Shown here: piece after piece, positions 55,201 through 63,523 of the stretch | Layout of the letters: each line of letters opens with the position of its first letter | Position numbering within the stretch: the first letter of the stretch is position 1 | From: PALSA-968 sp964387075 | GTDB taxonomy: Bacteria; Bacteroidota; Bacteroidia; B-17B0; Aurantibacillaceae | Direction: 5' to 3' | Assembly: GCA_964387075.1 (NCBI GenBank) | Contig: CAYLVB010000006.1 | Coordinates: forward strand, 124,001 to 188,000 | Length of the DNA stretch: 64,000 nucleotides | Program-made: the position numbers and the translations under genes | Notes under the pieces: generated by a model | What the model saw: only the letters and a program-made list of their open reading frames with translations | Databases searched by the model: none | Told to the model about the DNA's origin: nothing

Positions 55201-57580
55201 AACCGTTACGGTGAACACCGCTACCATTTGCGTTGGACAACAAACGGCGACACTCACCGCTAACGGCGCTTCAACTTATGTTTGGTCGCCCGCTACCGGT
55301 TTAAGTGCTACCAGTGGACCATCAGTAACTGCAAATCCCGGTGCTACAACTGTGTACACGATCACCGGAACTGCGGGAACCTGTACAGCGGTTGGAACCA
55401 CCACTGTTACGGTAAATCCATTGCCAACGGTTACTGTAAGCAGCAACAGTCCTTTATGTGTGAATCAAAATCTTAATTTAAATTCCGGGGGCGGCACCTC
55501 TTATTCCTGGAACGGACCCAACAGCTTCTCCTCTTCGCAACAAAACCCTGGTGTGAATGGCGTAACGCTTGCCGACGCGGGCATATACACTGTAACCGTT
55601 ACAGATGCCAACACCTGCGTGAACACAAACACGGTGAGTGTTGTGGTGAATCCTTTACCGGTTGTTGTTGTTACCGGCGACACCGTGTGCATGGGCTTTA
55701 CTATCAACCTGGGCTGTAATAATAGTGGGGTAACCTACTCATGGACCGGCCCACTCAGCTTCTCGTCTAACCAGCAGAGTCCAAGTATCTCAAATGCCAC
55801 TACCAATATGAGCGGCAGCTACGTGGTAACTGTTACCGACGCTAATGGTTGTGCCAGCGGTAACGTGGCGCAGGTATTAGTGAACCCTTCACTTGTGATC
55901 AATGCCGTGAACAACGGACCATTGTGCGAAAACACAACACTCGTTCTTGCTACAAGCGCCGGCATAAGCTGGGCATGGAGCGGGCCGAACGGCTTCTCTT
56001 CTTCTTCTCAAATGCCAAGCATCCCGAATGTTCAACTAAGTGCTTCCGGAACTTATACGGTAGTGGGTACAGACGCCAACGGATGTACAGGAACAGCTAC
56101 AACTACTGTGGTAGTTAATCCTCTACCTGTGGTTACCGTTAATTCCGGAACCATTTGCGTAACACAAACAGCAGCCACTCTTACAGCCAACGGAGCTGTA
56201 ACTTATGCGTGGTCGCCGTCCACTACTTTAAGCAGTGCTAGCGGAAGTCCTGTTACAGCAACGCCCAGCGTTACCACAGTATATACCATTACAGCCGTTG
56301 ACGCCAATAACTGCGCAAATACGGCAACATCTACTGTAACCGTAAATCAGTTACCAACAATTGCGGCTAATTCACCGGCAATTTGCTTCGGAGGTTCGGC
56401 TACCATCTCTGCAAACGGGGCAGTATCATACACCTGGTCTCCATCTACCGGTTTGAGTTCCTCAAGCGGAAGTCCGGTTACGGCTAATCCAACCTCAACA
56501 ACCGGTTACACTGTAACAGGAACAGACGCCAACGGGTGTTATAATACAGGTACCTGTACGGTTACCGTTAACGCACTACCCAATGTAACGGTTACATCTG
56601 GTACTGTCTGTGCCGGTAACATAACTGCACTTTCAGCTTTAGGGGCTAACACGTATTCATGGTCTCCTGCACAATGGCTAAATGCCACAACCGGGGCAAC
56701 GGTTTACGCGAGCCCGGTAAGCACCTCTACCTATATTGTTACCGGAACCGATATCAATGGTTGCAGCAGCACAGACACTGCCGTGGTAACCGTTAACCCG
56801 CTTCCAATCGTTAATGCCGGCCCACAGATCACTACCGGTTGTGAGCCCGTTTGTGTGACCCTTTCCAACACTTCATCGTCGAGCGGAGTTTGCAGCTGGA
56901 GCTTCGGTGATGGCACCACTTCCACCAATTGTACACCCACGCATTGCTACACGGGTAAGGGAACTTATTACGCTGTTCTTATTATGGCCGATGCGAATGG
57001 ATGCAAAGGAGTAGATACTGCCATGGTGATCGTTTATCCTGTTCCTGATGCCGATTTCACCTTCGGTCCGCAGCCTACCACCATCTTTGAATCGTTAATA
57101 AACTTCTACGACAATTCATCCGGAGCTATCATCACCAATTGGAATTGGAATTTTGGAGACCCGAACAGTACCACCTCAACCTACCAGAACCCATCTTTTG
57201 ATTATTACAACCCGGGGACATACGATGTGCAGTTGATCGTAACATCAGACTACGGATGTAAAGATTCTGTGATCAAAACTGTAGTGATCGCTGATGATTT
57301 CTCTATCTATGTACCGAATGCTTTCACGCCGAACTTTGATGGAACAAACGATGTGTTCATGGCCAAGGGCGAGGGCATCAAGGAGTTCACTATGTGGATC
57401 TTCGACCGATGGGGCAACCAGGTCTTCTTTTCGGAAGATATTTATAAAGGTTGGGACGGACGCTTCCAGGCCAAAGGAGAAACCATTGTTCAGGAAGACG
57501 TGTATGTCTGGAAGATCGAATTGAAGAACTTCAGAGGCGAGCCAAAACAACTGAAAGGCACTGTTTCTTTGTTGAAATAA
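49205..57580 (+). CDS. Giant adhesin-like protein with ~27 Ig-like repeats, T9SS type B
   Basis: 2791 residues, the largest gene here. Signal peptide, then two homologous beta-sandwich domains of about 135 residues (NTCAQAASAPVTLPFTATGQ ... VTYYVMIDNWPTPAC, pre-peptidase-C-like), a jelly-roll-like region (about 310-510, NLGYESGTTGWFG ... YAYVDCSC) and about 27 Ig-like units of 74-75 residues (510-2530). Two PKD domains and a type B sorting domain (YVPNAFTPNFDGTNDVF ... FDRWGNQVFF) end it. It should reach the surface by T9SS as a long filament. The section from 52496 to the stop parallels the gene at 43015 with two additional 675-base blocks. Last gene of an operon with two small exported proteins. 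Confidence 0.88.
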   Translation: MKLTLRLLSFFILYLIQVNAFSQGGNTCAQAASAPVTLPFTATGQSTCADADNFNGTINCASPSSLYTTGPDHFYVFTAPSTGNVSINLTNISPASHYGSIIVFQGCPSPAGGATNCVSGTSATSGNLVLNVPVTSGVTYYVMIDNWPTPACINYDISIGTPAPPQGGDLCTSPINVTTPYCGTGQMTCGMSDNFNGTINCGTPSSLYTTGPDVFYSFTATSTGSHQVQLTNTSPASHYGSIIVFQGCPTSSTNATNCVAGTSVTSGNFGLSFNATAGVTYYVMIDNWPSPACFYYDICIGPTPTSTLQPPCTNLGYESGTTGWFGTNGTVSNGGMGAPSPIYTANSFGVFAPQTSIMTGAGTDPYGGFPVVFAGAQSIRIGDGTGTNYGGASVEQLFQVTNANSNFTYNYAVVLQDGGHANYEQPFFQVEVYDQAGNPISCGNYLITAPGTGFVQSTVDATVWYKPWTPVSINLLSYVGQNVRVKFTSGDCAQGGHYGYAYVDCSCASYTIVPTTICNGQTGVISAPNGALSYSWTPGGATTYSTSVSPTVTTTYTCQITSQGTTPCGGSLTTTVTVLPSPTVTATSATVCVGQGGTLTASGASTYTWSPATGLSSTTGSTVTATPGSSQNYTVTGSNGSCATTGTCAVTVIPTPTLTVNSPTICRGNSTTLNASGATTYSWTPATGLSATTGASVTANPTVTTTYTVIGTSGSCTTTATSIVTVNPTPTVTVNSATLCSGTSTTLNASGATTYSWSPGTGLSGTTGASVTANPTVTTTYTIVGTTGTCTSSITSTVTINPTPTLSVNSATICRGASTTLTATGATTYSWSPGSGLSATTGASVVSSPTATTTYTIVGTTGTCTSSVTSTVTVNPTPTITVNSPTICSGTSTTLNAGGATTYSWGPGTGLSGTTGASVTANPTVTTTYTVVGTLATCTSSATSTVTVTPTPTVTVNSPTLCVGGSTTLNAGGATTYSWTPGTGLSSTTGGTVTANPGTTTTYTVIGTTATCTAQAVTTVTVNPTPTITVNNPTMCPGNTATLTATGASTYTWAPAGTLSSSTGTTVNATPTVTTTYTITGTSVAGCTATATSTVTIGGSITPVVNSATICAGNSTTLTATGGTTYTWSPGTGLSSTSGSTVTANPGATTTYTITGSTSGCTGTTTAVVTVDPLPVVTVNSPSICVGNSTTLNASGATTYSWSPGTGLSGTTGASVTANPTVTTTYTVVGTSATCTAQAVTTITVNPTPTVTVNNGTVCNGGSVVLTASGASTYTWSPGTGLSATTGASVTGTPTVTTNYTVSATSAAGCPGTATTSITVVTNPTLTVNSATICMGDSATLNASGTVTYSWSPATGLSATTGSTVTANPATTTTYTIVGTSGTCTTSATAVVTVNPLPVVTVNSGTICAGQTTATLTAGGATTYSWSPSTGLSSSSGSPVVANPGSTTGYTVTGTDANNCVNTATTAVTVNATPTLSVNSGFICNGSTATLTATGASTYTWSPATGLSSTNGSTVTGNPPSTTQYTVTGTDANGCIDSDTTSITIVSNPTVTVNAAAICIGDSTTLTANGASSYVWTPGTGLSSTTGGSVTAFPTTTTVYTITGTAGTCSAVTTTTVTVNPLPAVTVNSGTICIGQQTATLTAGGASTYTWSPSTGLSSANGSPVSATPTVTSSYTVTGTDANGCVNTATTTVNVNPLPTITLNSGFVCNGSSATLNAGGASTYSWSPGTGLSATTGSSVNASPASTTQYTVTGTDVNGCVNSDTTSVTVVNNPTVTVNAATICINDSTTLTATGAATYVWSPATGLSSTSGTSVTANPTATTVYTITGTAGTCTAVATTTVTVNPLPVITVNSGTICIGQQTATLTAGGASSYTWSPSTGLSSANGSPVSATPTVTSSYTVTGTDVNGCVNTETTTVTVNPLPILSLSNALICVGSSTPITATGATTYSWSPGTGLSSTTGGTVTANPTTTTNYTVVGTDANGCVNSDTTTITVVTNPTVTVNTATICVGQQTATLTANGASTYVWSPATGLSATSGPSVTANPGATTVYTITGTAGTCTAVGTTTVTVNPLPTVTVSSNSPLCVNQNLNLNSGGGTSYSWNGPNSFSSSQQNPGVNGVTLADAGIYTVTVTDANTCVNTNTVSVVVNPLPVVVVTGDTVCMGFTINLGCNNSGVTYSWTGPLSFSSNQQSPSISNATTNMSGSYVVTVTDANGCASGNVAQVLVNPSLVINAVNNGPLCENTTLVLATSAGISWAWSGPNGFSSSSQMPSIPNVQLSASGTYTVVGTDANGCTGTATTTVVVNPLPVVTVNSGTICVTQTAATLTANGAVTYAWSPSTTLSSASGSPVTATPSVTTVYTITAVDANNCANTATSTVTVNQLPTIAANSPAICFGGSATISANGAVSYTWSPSTGLSSSSGSPVTANPTSTTGYTVTGTDANGCYNTGTCTVTVNALPNVTVTSGTVCAGNITALSALGANTYSWSPAQWLNATTGATVYASPVSTSTYIVTGTDINGCSSTDTAVVTVNPLPIVNAGPQITTGCEPVCVTLSNTSSSSGVCSWSFGDGTTSTNCTPTHCYTGKGTYYAVLIMADANGCKGVDTAMVIVYPVPDADFTFGPQPTTIFESLINFYDNSSGAIITNWNWNFGDPNSTTSTYQNPSFDYYNPGTYDVQLIVTSDYGCKDSVIKTVVIADDFSIYVPNAFTPNFDGTNDVFMAKGEGIKEFTMWIFDRWGNQVFFSEDIYKGWDGRFQAKGETIVQEDVYVWKIELKNFRGEPKQLKGTVSLLK
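50735..56795 (+). repeat. Ig-like domain array, about 27 units, with higher-order structure
   Basis: Units 2-6 of the array begin at 51161, 51383, 51605, 51827, 52049 (next at 52271): five in a row of exactly 222 bases. Then the linkers fall at 52496, 53171, 53846, 54521 and 55196: four blocks of exactly 675 bases, each three Ig units. From 55196 to the stop is 2385 bases, one codon more than the matching stretch in the gene at 43015. Confidence 0.88.
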
Positions 57581-57779
57581 GCCCTTTTACCTATTTCTAT
57601 AAGCTTATTAAGATAGCCCTTTTTGGGGTTATTGTAATTCCTCACCATATAATGGAAATTTGCTGATGTAGACCAATACGGCCCAATTAGGTGCATTTAT
57701 GCTTATTAACTAAAAAGGCTTTTTGATTCGTTTCCAATGAACTAAGGTCTTATTTTTAAGGAAATTAATCCTTGCCGGA

Positions 57780-59054
57780 ATGAGAATACATTTACTATCC
57801 GTTCTTGTCTTTTTAGGTTTTGCCGTATCCGCGCAAAACGTAGGTATCAACAACACAGGAGCTTCCCCCAACGCATCAGCCTTGCTGGACGTAGACGCCG
57901 CGCCAACCAACGATAAGGGCATCCTTATTCCAAGAGTACCCTTAACACAAACTTCTTCTAATGCCCCTATAGGTGGAGGTGTTGCCACCAGCCTGATGGT
58001 TTACAACACAGCCACCGCAAACGATGTTACCCCGGGTTATTATTACTGGGATGGCACCAAATGGGTGCGCATTCTGGGCAGTAACAATGCCTGGCTGCTT
58101 TTGGGAAATGCGGGAACAACTGCGGGAACAAATTTCCTGGGTACTACAGACGCGCAATCGCTCGTTTTCAAAACCAATAATACAGAATGGATGCGCCTGC
58201 TTACCACAGGCAACCTGGGTGTTGGAACAGCTACCCCTGTAGAAAAAATACACGCGGTGGGACCTAACGCAGGCATCATGGCAGAGGACAATACTTTTCC
58301 GGGTAACGTCGCGCTCCTGCAAGCCAGCAGCACATTTGCGGGTCCTTCTATCGTGGCGCATACCAATACTTCCAATCAAGCCACTTTCAATACGATCGCA
58401 AACCGTATCGAGTTCGGTAATTCCGGTATCATCTTTCGTAATTCTCCGGCAACTACAGTGGGTACCGCGCGTGTATTCACCGAAAGGATGCGCATTACCA
58501 ACGCCGGCGATGTGGGCATCAATACTACAACGCCACAAAGTAAGTTGCAGATCAACGCCGACGTGAACATTGGCCGCGAATGGGGTGATGTGTTACAGAT
58601 CTGCCAGGCAGCTGTAGACAACGGCGAGGTCTTTGATGTGGCGGATGGCGGCGCAGGGACGTTTAGCATGGTAAATGGAAACTTCCTGACTAACTTTCAA
58701 TGCGGCGGCCACCGTTATTTGGTAGGATACATTGATCTACCAGCGGGAAAATACCAGATCACCCTACAAACACGGGGTTTACCTGTGTACACCAACTGTA
58801 ATGGTGGCGGTAACGGACCCAACAGCATGCGCGTAGGCGTATGGCTTGTTGCAGGCGGAACACTTGTTACCGATCCAACCGTTTGCTTTGCGGACGGCCC
58901 AAGTCCCCTCAATACAAGCAGGATAACGTATACTACCAATGGCGCCATTGCCACAGTAGCAGCAGGTACGTATGGAATTTGGATCGTACCCAATCAATTT
59001 TTAGGCGATTATCAAACCTTATTGATGAGCGCCAAGATCTGGAGACTCGAATAA
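57780..59054 (+). CDS. Tail-fibre-like exported protein (no S74 domain)
   Basis: 424 residues. Signal peptide (MRIHLLSVLVFLGFAVSA), then the block shared with the next two genes (NVGINNTGASPNASALLDVD, KGILIPRV, GYYYWDGTKWVRILG, NNAWLLLGNAGTTAG, WMRLLTTGNLGVGT), followed by a distinct C-terminal domain that looks like a jelly roll (residues about 265-424, GREWGDVLQICQAAVDNGE ... IWRLE). Unlike its neighbours it lacks the S74 chaperone and a coiled-coil tail. Such proteins are common in Bacteroidetes and named for similarity to phage tail fibres; no phage gene lies nearby. Location is probably the cell surface or periplasm; no T9SS sorting domain is present. Possible -7-like box TATTTTTA at 57751. 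Confidence 0.7.
   Translation: MRIHLLSVLVFLGFAVSAQNVGINNTGASPNASALLDVDAAPTNDKGILIPRVPLTQTSSNAPIGGGVATSLMVYNTATANDVTPGYYYWDGTKWVRILGSNNAWLLLGNAGTTAGTNFLGTTDAQSLVFKTNNTEWMRLLTTGNLGVGTATPVEKIHAVGPNAGIMAEDNTFPGNVALLQASSTFAGPSIVAHTNTSNQATFNTIANRIEFGNSGIIFRNSPATTVGTARVFTERMRITNAGDVGINTTTPQSKLQINADVNIGREWGDVLQICQAAVDNGEVFDVADGGAGTFSMVNGNFLTNFQCGGHRYLVGYIDLPAGKYQITLQTRGLPVYTNCNGGGNGPNSMRVGVWLVAGGTLVTDPTVCFADGPSPLNTSRITYTTNGAIATVAAGTYGIWIVPNQFLGDYQTLLMSAKIWRLE
57834..58228 (+). repeat. Shared N-terminal coding block, copy 1 of 3
   Basis: The same block occurs at 59145-59539 and 61397-61791. In all three genes the distance from the AQN/SQN codons to the GN[LV]GV or GNVGI codons is 378 bases, with no indel. 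DNA identity is high but not complete. Confidence 0.8.
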
Positions 59055-59072
59055 TCTTTAATAATCACGCTT

Positions 59073-61289
59073 ATGAAAAAGCAATTTTCAATCCGTTACG
59101 GAATGGCACTCCTGGCCTTATTTACTGGAATGCATCTTCATTCACAAAACGTAGGTATCAATACAACCGGCGCGGCGCCCAATGCCTCTGCCCTCCTGGA
59201 TGTTGACGCGGCACCTAACAACGACAAAGGGATTTTGATCCCCCGCGTAGGCTTAACGCAAACAACTTCGAATGCTCCTATCGGAGCAGGCGTTGCCACC
59301 AGCTTGATGGTGTACAATACAACAACGGTTAACGATGTTACCCCCGGCTATTATTATTGGGACGGAACGAAGTGGGTGCGCCTTTTAGGAAATAACAATG
59401 CCTGGTTATTACTGGGTAATGCCGGAACAACCGCGGGAACGAATTTCTTAGGCACAACGGACGCACAGGACATGGTCTTTAAGACCAACAACACCGAGTG
59501 GATGAGGATCCTTACCAATGGAAACGTGGGGATAGGCACCTCCTCGCCGGAAGTTACTCTTCATGTTAACACCGATAATACCACTGCTAATCCAAGATGC
59601 CTGCTTGTACAATATAACGGTAACAACAACAACAGTGCTTTCCTGGTGCTTCGCAAAACAAGGGGAACCAGTTATGCTACACCGGCAGTAGTTCAAAATG
59701 GTGACCCACTGGGCACGGTTCTTTCTGAGGCCTACGATGGCGCTGCGAATATCAGAACCGGTGCCAGCATGAAATTTGTAGCAAACGGAACCATTGCCGC
59801 CGGCTCCATACCCACCGATATCTTCTTTACAACCGGTTCTTCCGGACTTGGAACAGAAGCCATGCGGATCACTTCCGGGCAAAACGTTGGTATAGGAACA
59901 AGCAACCCCTTAAGTCATTTACATGTTACCCGCGAAACACGGATCGAGGCAAACCCCACCGCTACCGCGGTAAGTTTATTGGTAAGAGGTTCTGATCCTG
60001 TGAACCAGGATAATATCGCTCTCGATTTCATTAAACGCACTTTAGATACCGCTTCGGCACGTATCGAATTCGATGGCTATTCAACCCAAACCCTTCACCA
60101 GGGATTAATGCACTTTTCAACCAAAACGAACGGCGGTGCCTTAACACGGAGAATGACCATTAATTTCGACGGATTTGTTGGAATTGCTACTGTTAATCCC
60201 GCCTCAATACTGGAAGTAGTTGAGAATAACACCACCGGCATACGCGGTATTGTTGGAACACAATATGGGAATCATCCACTCGGTTCGCGCTTGATCCTGC
60301 GAAAGGCGAAAGGAACAAACTTAGCTCCTACACCTCCGCTCAGCTTCGAGAATATCGGCCTTGTTGTTTACACCGCGTTTGACGGCGCTACCTGGACCGA
60401 TGGTGCCACCGTTGAGTCCAAGACAACCCAGAACTGGGCCCCTGGAGCCAACGGGTGCAACCTGATATTTACTACCACCGCCAATAACACCACCGGAAGA
60501 CAGGATAGAATGACCATTACGGATGTGGGCAATGTGGGCATTAATACCAATGCTCCCACCGCCAAACTCCAGGTCAATGGTGAAGTTTTATTCACCAACG
60601 GCCAGGGAAGCACTTTCTGGTCGAACGTAGCCCAGCGTGATTTTGACATCATTCAATCCGGCACCTCCACTAACCGTGCGTTTACAGTACATTCAGGTGC
60701 AAATTCCGGCAGCGCGTTCAATAATATCGCGGTTGATTTTTACGGCAACGATGGCGCAGGCAACAACCTGCCCGGCTTTACGATGCTTAAGAATTGTTTT
60801 GTGGGGATCGGAACCATCGCCCCAACAGCGGCCCTGCACGTGGTAGGTAATATCTGTTACACCGGCGGAATAGGAGCCTGCTCGGATGCACGTTACAAAA
60901 AGAACTTTAATCCGATCGAGAATGCCCTTCAAAATGTTTTGAAGATGAATGGCCTCACCTATAACTGGCGCGTGGAAGAATTCCCAGATCAAAAATTCAC
61001 TACCGAGAAACAGATCGGCTTCATCGCGCAGGATCTCGAAAAGATCTACCCTGAGTTAGTGATCACTGATAAGAACGGATACAAATCGGTTGACTACGCG
61101 AAACTAACGCCCATCCTCGTGGAAGCTATGAAAGAACAACAGAAAAAAATTGAAGGCCTGGAATTGCAGGTAAAGAATTCAAGCAACCAGAACGAAAATT
61201 TAAAAACTGAACTCACAAACCTGAAGAGCCAATATGGCAACAGGCTTGCAGCGCTGGAAGAGATCCTGAACGCGAGAGCTCAAAAATAA
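59073..61289 (+). CDS. Tail-fibre-like protein with S74 intramolecular chaperone
   Basis: 738 residues. Signal peptide, the shared N-terminal block (about 25-150), a long beta-rich middle with repeated GNVGIGT-type turns typical of trimeric beta-helical fibres, and a C-terminal S74 domain (residues about 583-690) with CSDARYKKNF, GFIAQDLEKIYPELV and VDYAKLTPILVEA, followed by a coiled coil. In phage endosialidases and in MYRF this domain drives trimerisation and then cuts itself off at the Ser of the SDxRxKK motif, with a Ser/Lys dyad; both residues are present. The gene follows its paralogue after 18 bases and precedes a third after 26, so all three are probably one operon. Confidence 0.8.
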   Translation: MKKQFSIRYGMALLALFTGMHLHSQNVGINTTGAAPNASALLDVDAAPNNDKGILIPRVGLTQTTSNAPIGAGVATSLMVYNTTTVNDVTPGYYYWDGTKWVRLLGNNNAWLLLGNAGTTAGTNFLGTTDAQDMVFKTNNTEWMRILTNGNVGIGTSSPEVTLHVNTDNTTANPRCLLVQYNGNNNNSAFLVLRKTRGTSYATPAVVQNGDPLGTVLSEAYDGAANIRTGASMKFVANGTIAAGSIPTDIFFTTGSSGLGTEAMRITSGQNVGIGTSNPLSHLHVTRETRIEANPTATAVSLLVRGSDPVNQDNIALDFIKRTLDTASARIEFDGYSTQTLHQGLMHFSTKTNGGALTRRMTINFDGFVGIATVNPASILEVVENNTTGIRGIVGTQYGNHPLGSRLILRKAKGTNLAPTPPLSFENIGLVVYTAFDGATWTDGATVESKTTQNWAPGANGCNLIFTTTANNTTGRQDRMTITDVGNVGINTNAPTAKLQVNGEVLFTNGQGSTFWSNVAQRDFDIIQSGTSTNRAFTVHSGANSGSAFNNIAVDFYGNDGAGNNLPGFTMLKNCFVGIGTIAPTAALHVVGNICYTGGIGACSDARYKKNFNPIENALQNVLKMNGLTYNWRVEEFPDQKFTTEKQIGFIAQDLEKIYPELVITDKNGYKSVDYAKLTPILVEAMKEQQKKIEGLELQVKNSSNQNENLKTELTNLKSQYGNRLAALEEILNARAQK
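60822..61130 (+). repeat. Shared S74 coding block, copy 1 of 2
   Basis: The second copy is at 63065-63373. Both run 297 bases from the PTAALHVVGN codons to the LVEA codons, with almost identical DNA, much closer than the middle parts of the same genes. Confidence 0.8.
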
Positions 61290-61315
61290 AATACCGAACC
61301 TAAATAAAATTCAGC

Positions 61316-63514
61316 ATGCATATGAAAACAAAAAAATCGCTCAATAGATCAGCAGTAATTGCTTGTATTTGTATGATGGGCAGTATGGCCTATGCGCAGA
61401 ACATTGGTGTCAATACCACCGGTGCGGCCCCCAACGTTTCTGCCTTGTTGGATGTGGATGCGGCACCCACGAACGACAAGGGGATACTTATTCCACGCGT
61501 GACCTTAACGCAAACTACCTCCAATGCTCCTGTGGGCGCCAGCGTAGCGACCAGCTTAATGGTTTACAATACCGCCACGCTTAACGATGTTACACCTGGT
61601 TATTACTATTGGGATGGAACCAAATGGGTACGTTTACTGGGAAACAACAACGCCTGGTTATTACTTGGCAACGCCGGAACAACGGCCGGGACCAATTTTC
61701 TTGGCACCACCGACGCACAGGACATGGTTTTCAAGACCAACTCCACGGAATGGATGCGGATCCTAGCGAATGGAAATGTGGGCGTACACACCACAACACC
61801 CGATGCAGAGTTTGAAGTGGTTAGTACCAGCGGAACCATGCCTCGCGGATCTCTTATTTCACAATACAATAACGGGGTATTATCCGACGCACAATTATGG
61901 TTCCGGAGAGCAAGGGGTACAGAAACCGTTCCGCTTGCCCTGCAGGCCAACGATGAAATAGGTTTTGTAAAATTCCGCGGTTATGATGGCACTACATTTT
62001 CAACGAATGATCAAACCGAAATGGGGGCGCTGGCCACTGAGAACTGGAGCACCACGGCCAATGGAGGATGTCTAAAATTCATGACTACATTGAACGGAAC
62101 AACAGCCGGGGTAGAGCGCATGCGCATTGATCATACCGGAAATGTTGGGATAGGCACCAGCACACCGGCCGTTAACCTTGAAGTATGGGCCAACGATTTT
62201 CAAACTGCCGTCAGCATTATTAACGCTTCCAGCACTGTTGGAAGAAATCCGCGCCTCAACATTTACGATTATGGCTCGGGCGGCGGTGGTGTTTTGCAAT
62301 TTAATACCGGTCGCGGAACACAAGCTGTTCCGGCGGTGGTGCTTCAGGGCGATGCGCTTGGAAAAGTTGAGTTTGCTGGCTGGAATACATTAAGCATGCA
62401 GGATGCGGTGCAGGTTAGAGGGTATGCCACGGAGAACTGGTCGGCTGCCGGCTCCGGAGGACAATTCGTTGTTCGAACAGTACCTAATGCAACGCCAGGA
62501 GCTCCTCTCTTCGATCGTTTCGTAGTTAATCATGACGGGAAAGTGGGTATAGCCACAATGAACCCCAGTCAGTTCCTGCAGGTAGGTGAATTACTTGGCG
62601 GCTCTACAGCAACCCCCTACGCCATTGATATTGGTGGCGACTATAGCAACACCCCCGGAACAAACCTGAAATTGCGCATCTATGACGATGGTACGAATAT
62701 TTACGGTATCGGCGTTTCTGCCTTTCAATTAGATTATTCCATCTCTAATAATAACATTAATAACCGTCACGTTTTTTATTATGGCACTACAGAACTAATG
62801 CGCATCCAGGGGAATGGCGACGTAGGTATAAATACCGGTTCTCCCCTCTTTAAATTAGATGTGAACGGTACTGGCCGCTTTGTCTCCGACCTGCGGGCTG
62901 ATACGAAACTAGTGCTGAACAGCGATCCCGCGAACTATTATATCGGCCAGGGTATTGCCAATGGTTTTATTGTACAGACCTGGGATGAGGTTCGTTATCA
63001 ATTCAACGGAGGGGGAAGCAACATCAGTTTTAAGAATGGCACGCTGGGAATAGGAACTACTGCTCCAACAGCGGCTTTGCACGTAGTAGGTAATATTTGT
63101 TACACCGGTGGTATCGGTGCCTGCTCGGATGCGCGTTACAAAAAGAATTTTAATCCGATCGAGAATGCCCTCCAAAATGTATTGAAGATGAATGGTCTCA
63201 CCTATAACTGGCGCGTGGAAGAATTCCCCGATAATAAATTCACAACCGACAAACAAATAGGTTTCATCGCGCAGGACCTGGAAAAAATATATCCTGAAAT
63301 AGTGATCACCGACAAGAACGGTTACAAATCGGTGGACTACGCGAAACTGACGCCCATCCTTGTGGAAGCGATAAAAGAGCAGCAAAGGATCATTGAGGGA
63401 CAACAATCAACCATCAACGACCTGAAAGCTGACAACAAGAATTTCAAAGCGCAATATGATAATCGTTTAAAAGTACTGGAAGAGATCATCGGAACAAAAA
63501 GCGCCCAAAAATAA
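61316..63514 (+). CDS. Tail-fibre-like protein with S74 chaperone (third paralogue)
   Basis: 732 residues from ATG 61316 (ATG 61322 is also possible). Signal peptide (SAVIACICMMGSMAYA), the same N-terminal block, a middle that is different from the previous paralogue in sequence but has the same GNVGIGT-type repeats, and a nearly identical S74 domain (residues about 583-690; CSDARYKKNF, GFIAQDLEKIYPEIV) with a coiled-coil tail (QQRIIEGQQSTINDLKADNK). The middle part probably determines binding specificity, flanked by conserved ends. Auto-processing residues are intact. Confidence 0.8.
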   Translation: MHMKTKKSLNRSAVIACICMMGSMAYAQNIGVNTTGAAPNVSALLDVDAAPTNDKGILIPRVTLTQTTSNAPVGASVATSLMVYNTATLNDVTPGYYYWDGTKWVRLLGNNNAWLLLGNAGTTAGTNFLGTTDAQDMVFKTNSTEWMRILANGNVGVHTTTPDAEFEVVSTSGTMPRGSLISQYNNGVLSDAQLWFRRARGTETVPLALQANDEIGFVKFRGYDGTTFSTNDQTEMGALATENWSTTANGGCLKFMTTLNGTTAGVERMRIDHTGNVGIGTSTPAVNLEVWANDFQTAVSIINASSTVGRNPRLNIYDYGSGGGGVLQFNTGRGTQAVPAVVLQGDALGKVEFAGWNTLSMQDAVQVRGYATENWSAAGSGGQFVVRTVPNATPGAPLFDRFVVNHDGKVGIATMNPSQFLQVGELLGGSTATPYAIDIGGDYSNTPGTNLKLRIYDDGTNIYGIGVSAFQLDYSISNNNINNRHVFYYGTTELMRIQGNGDVGINTGSPLFKLDVNGTGRFVSDLRADTKLVLNSDPANYYIGQGIANGFIVQTWDEVRYQFNGGGSNISFKNGTLGIGTTAPTAALHVVGNICYTGGIGACSDARYKKNFNPIENALQNVLKMNGLTYNWRVEEFPDNKFTTDKQIGFIAQDLEKIYPEIVITDKNGYKSVDYAKLTPILVEAIKEQQRIIEGQQSTINDLKADNKNFKAQYDNRLKVLEEIIGTKSAQK

Positions 63515-63523
63515 ATTGCAAAA

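Noticed and set aside
50735..56795. CRISPR array or simple tandem DNA repeat
   Set aside because: The period (222-225 bases) and the unbroken reading frame with Ig-like pattern show a protein repeat; there are no short direct repeats with unique spacers and no cas genes.
57780..63514. Prophage remnant, because of tail-fibre and S74 domains
   Set aside because: There are no capsid, portal, terminase, integrase or lysis genes; all three proteins have signal peptides, and such genes are common in Bacteroidota genomes without phage context.
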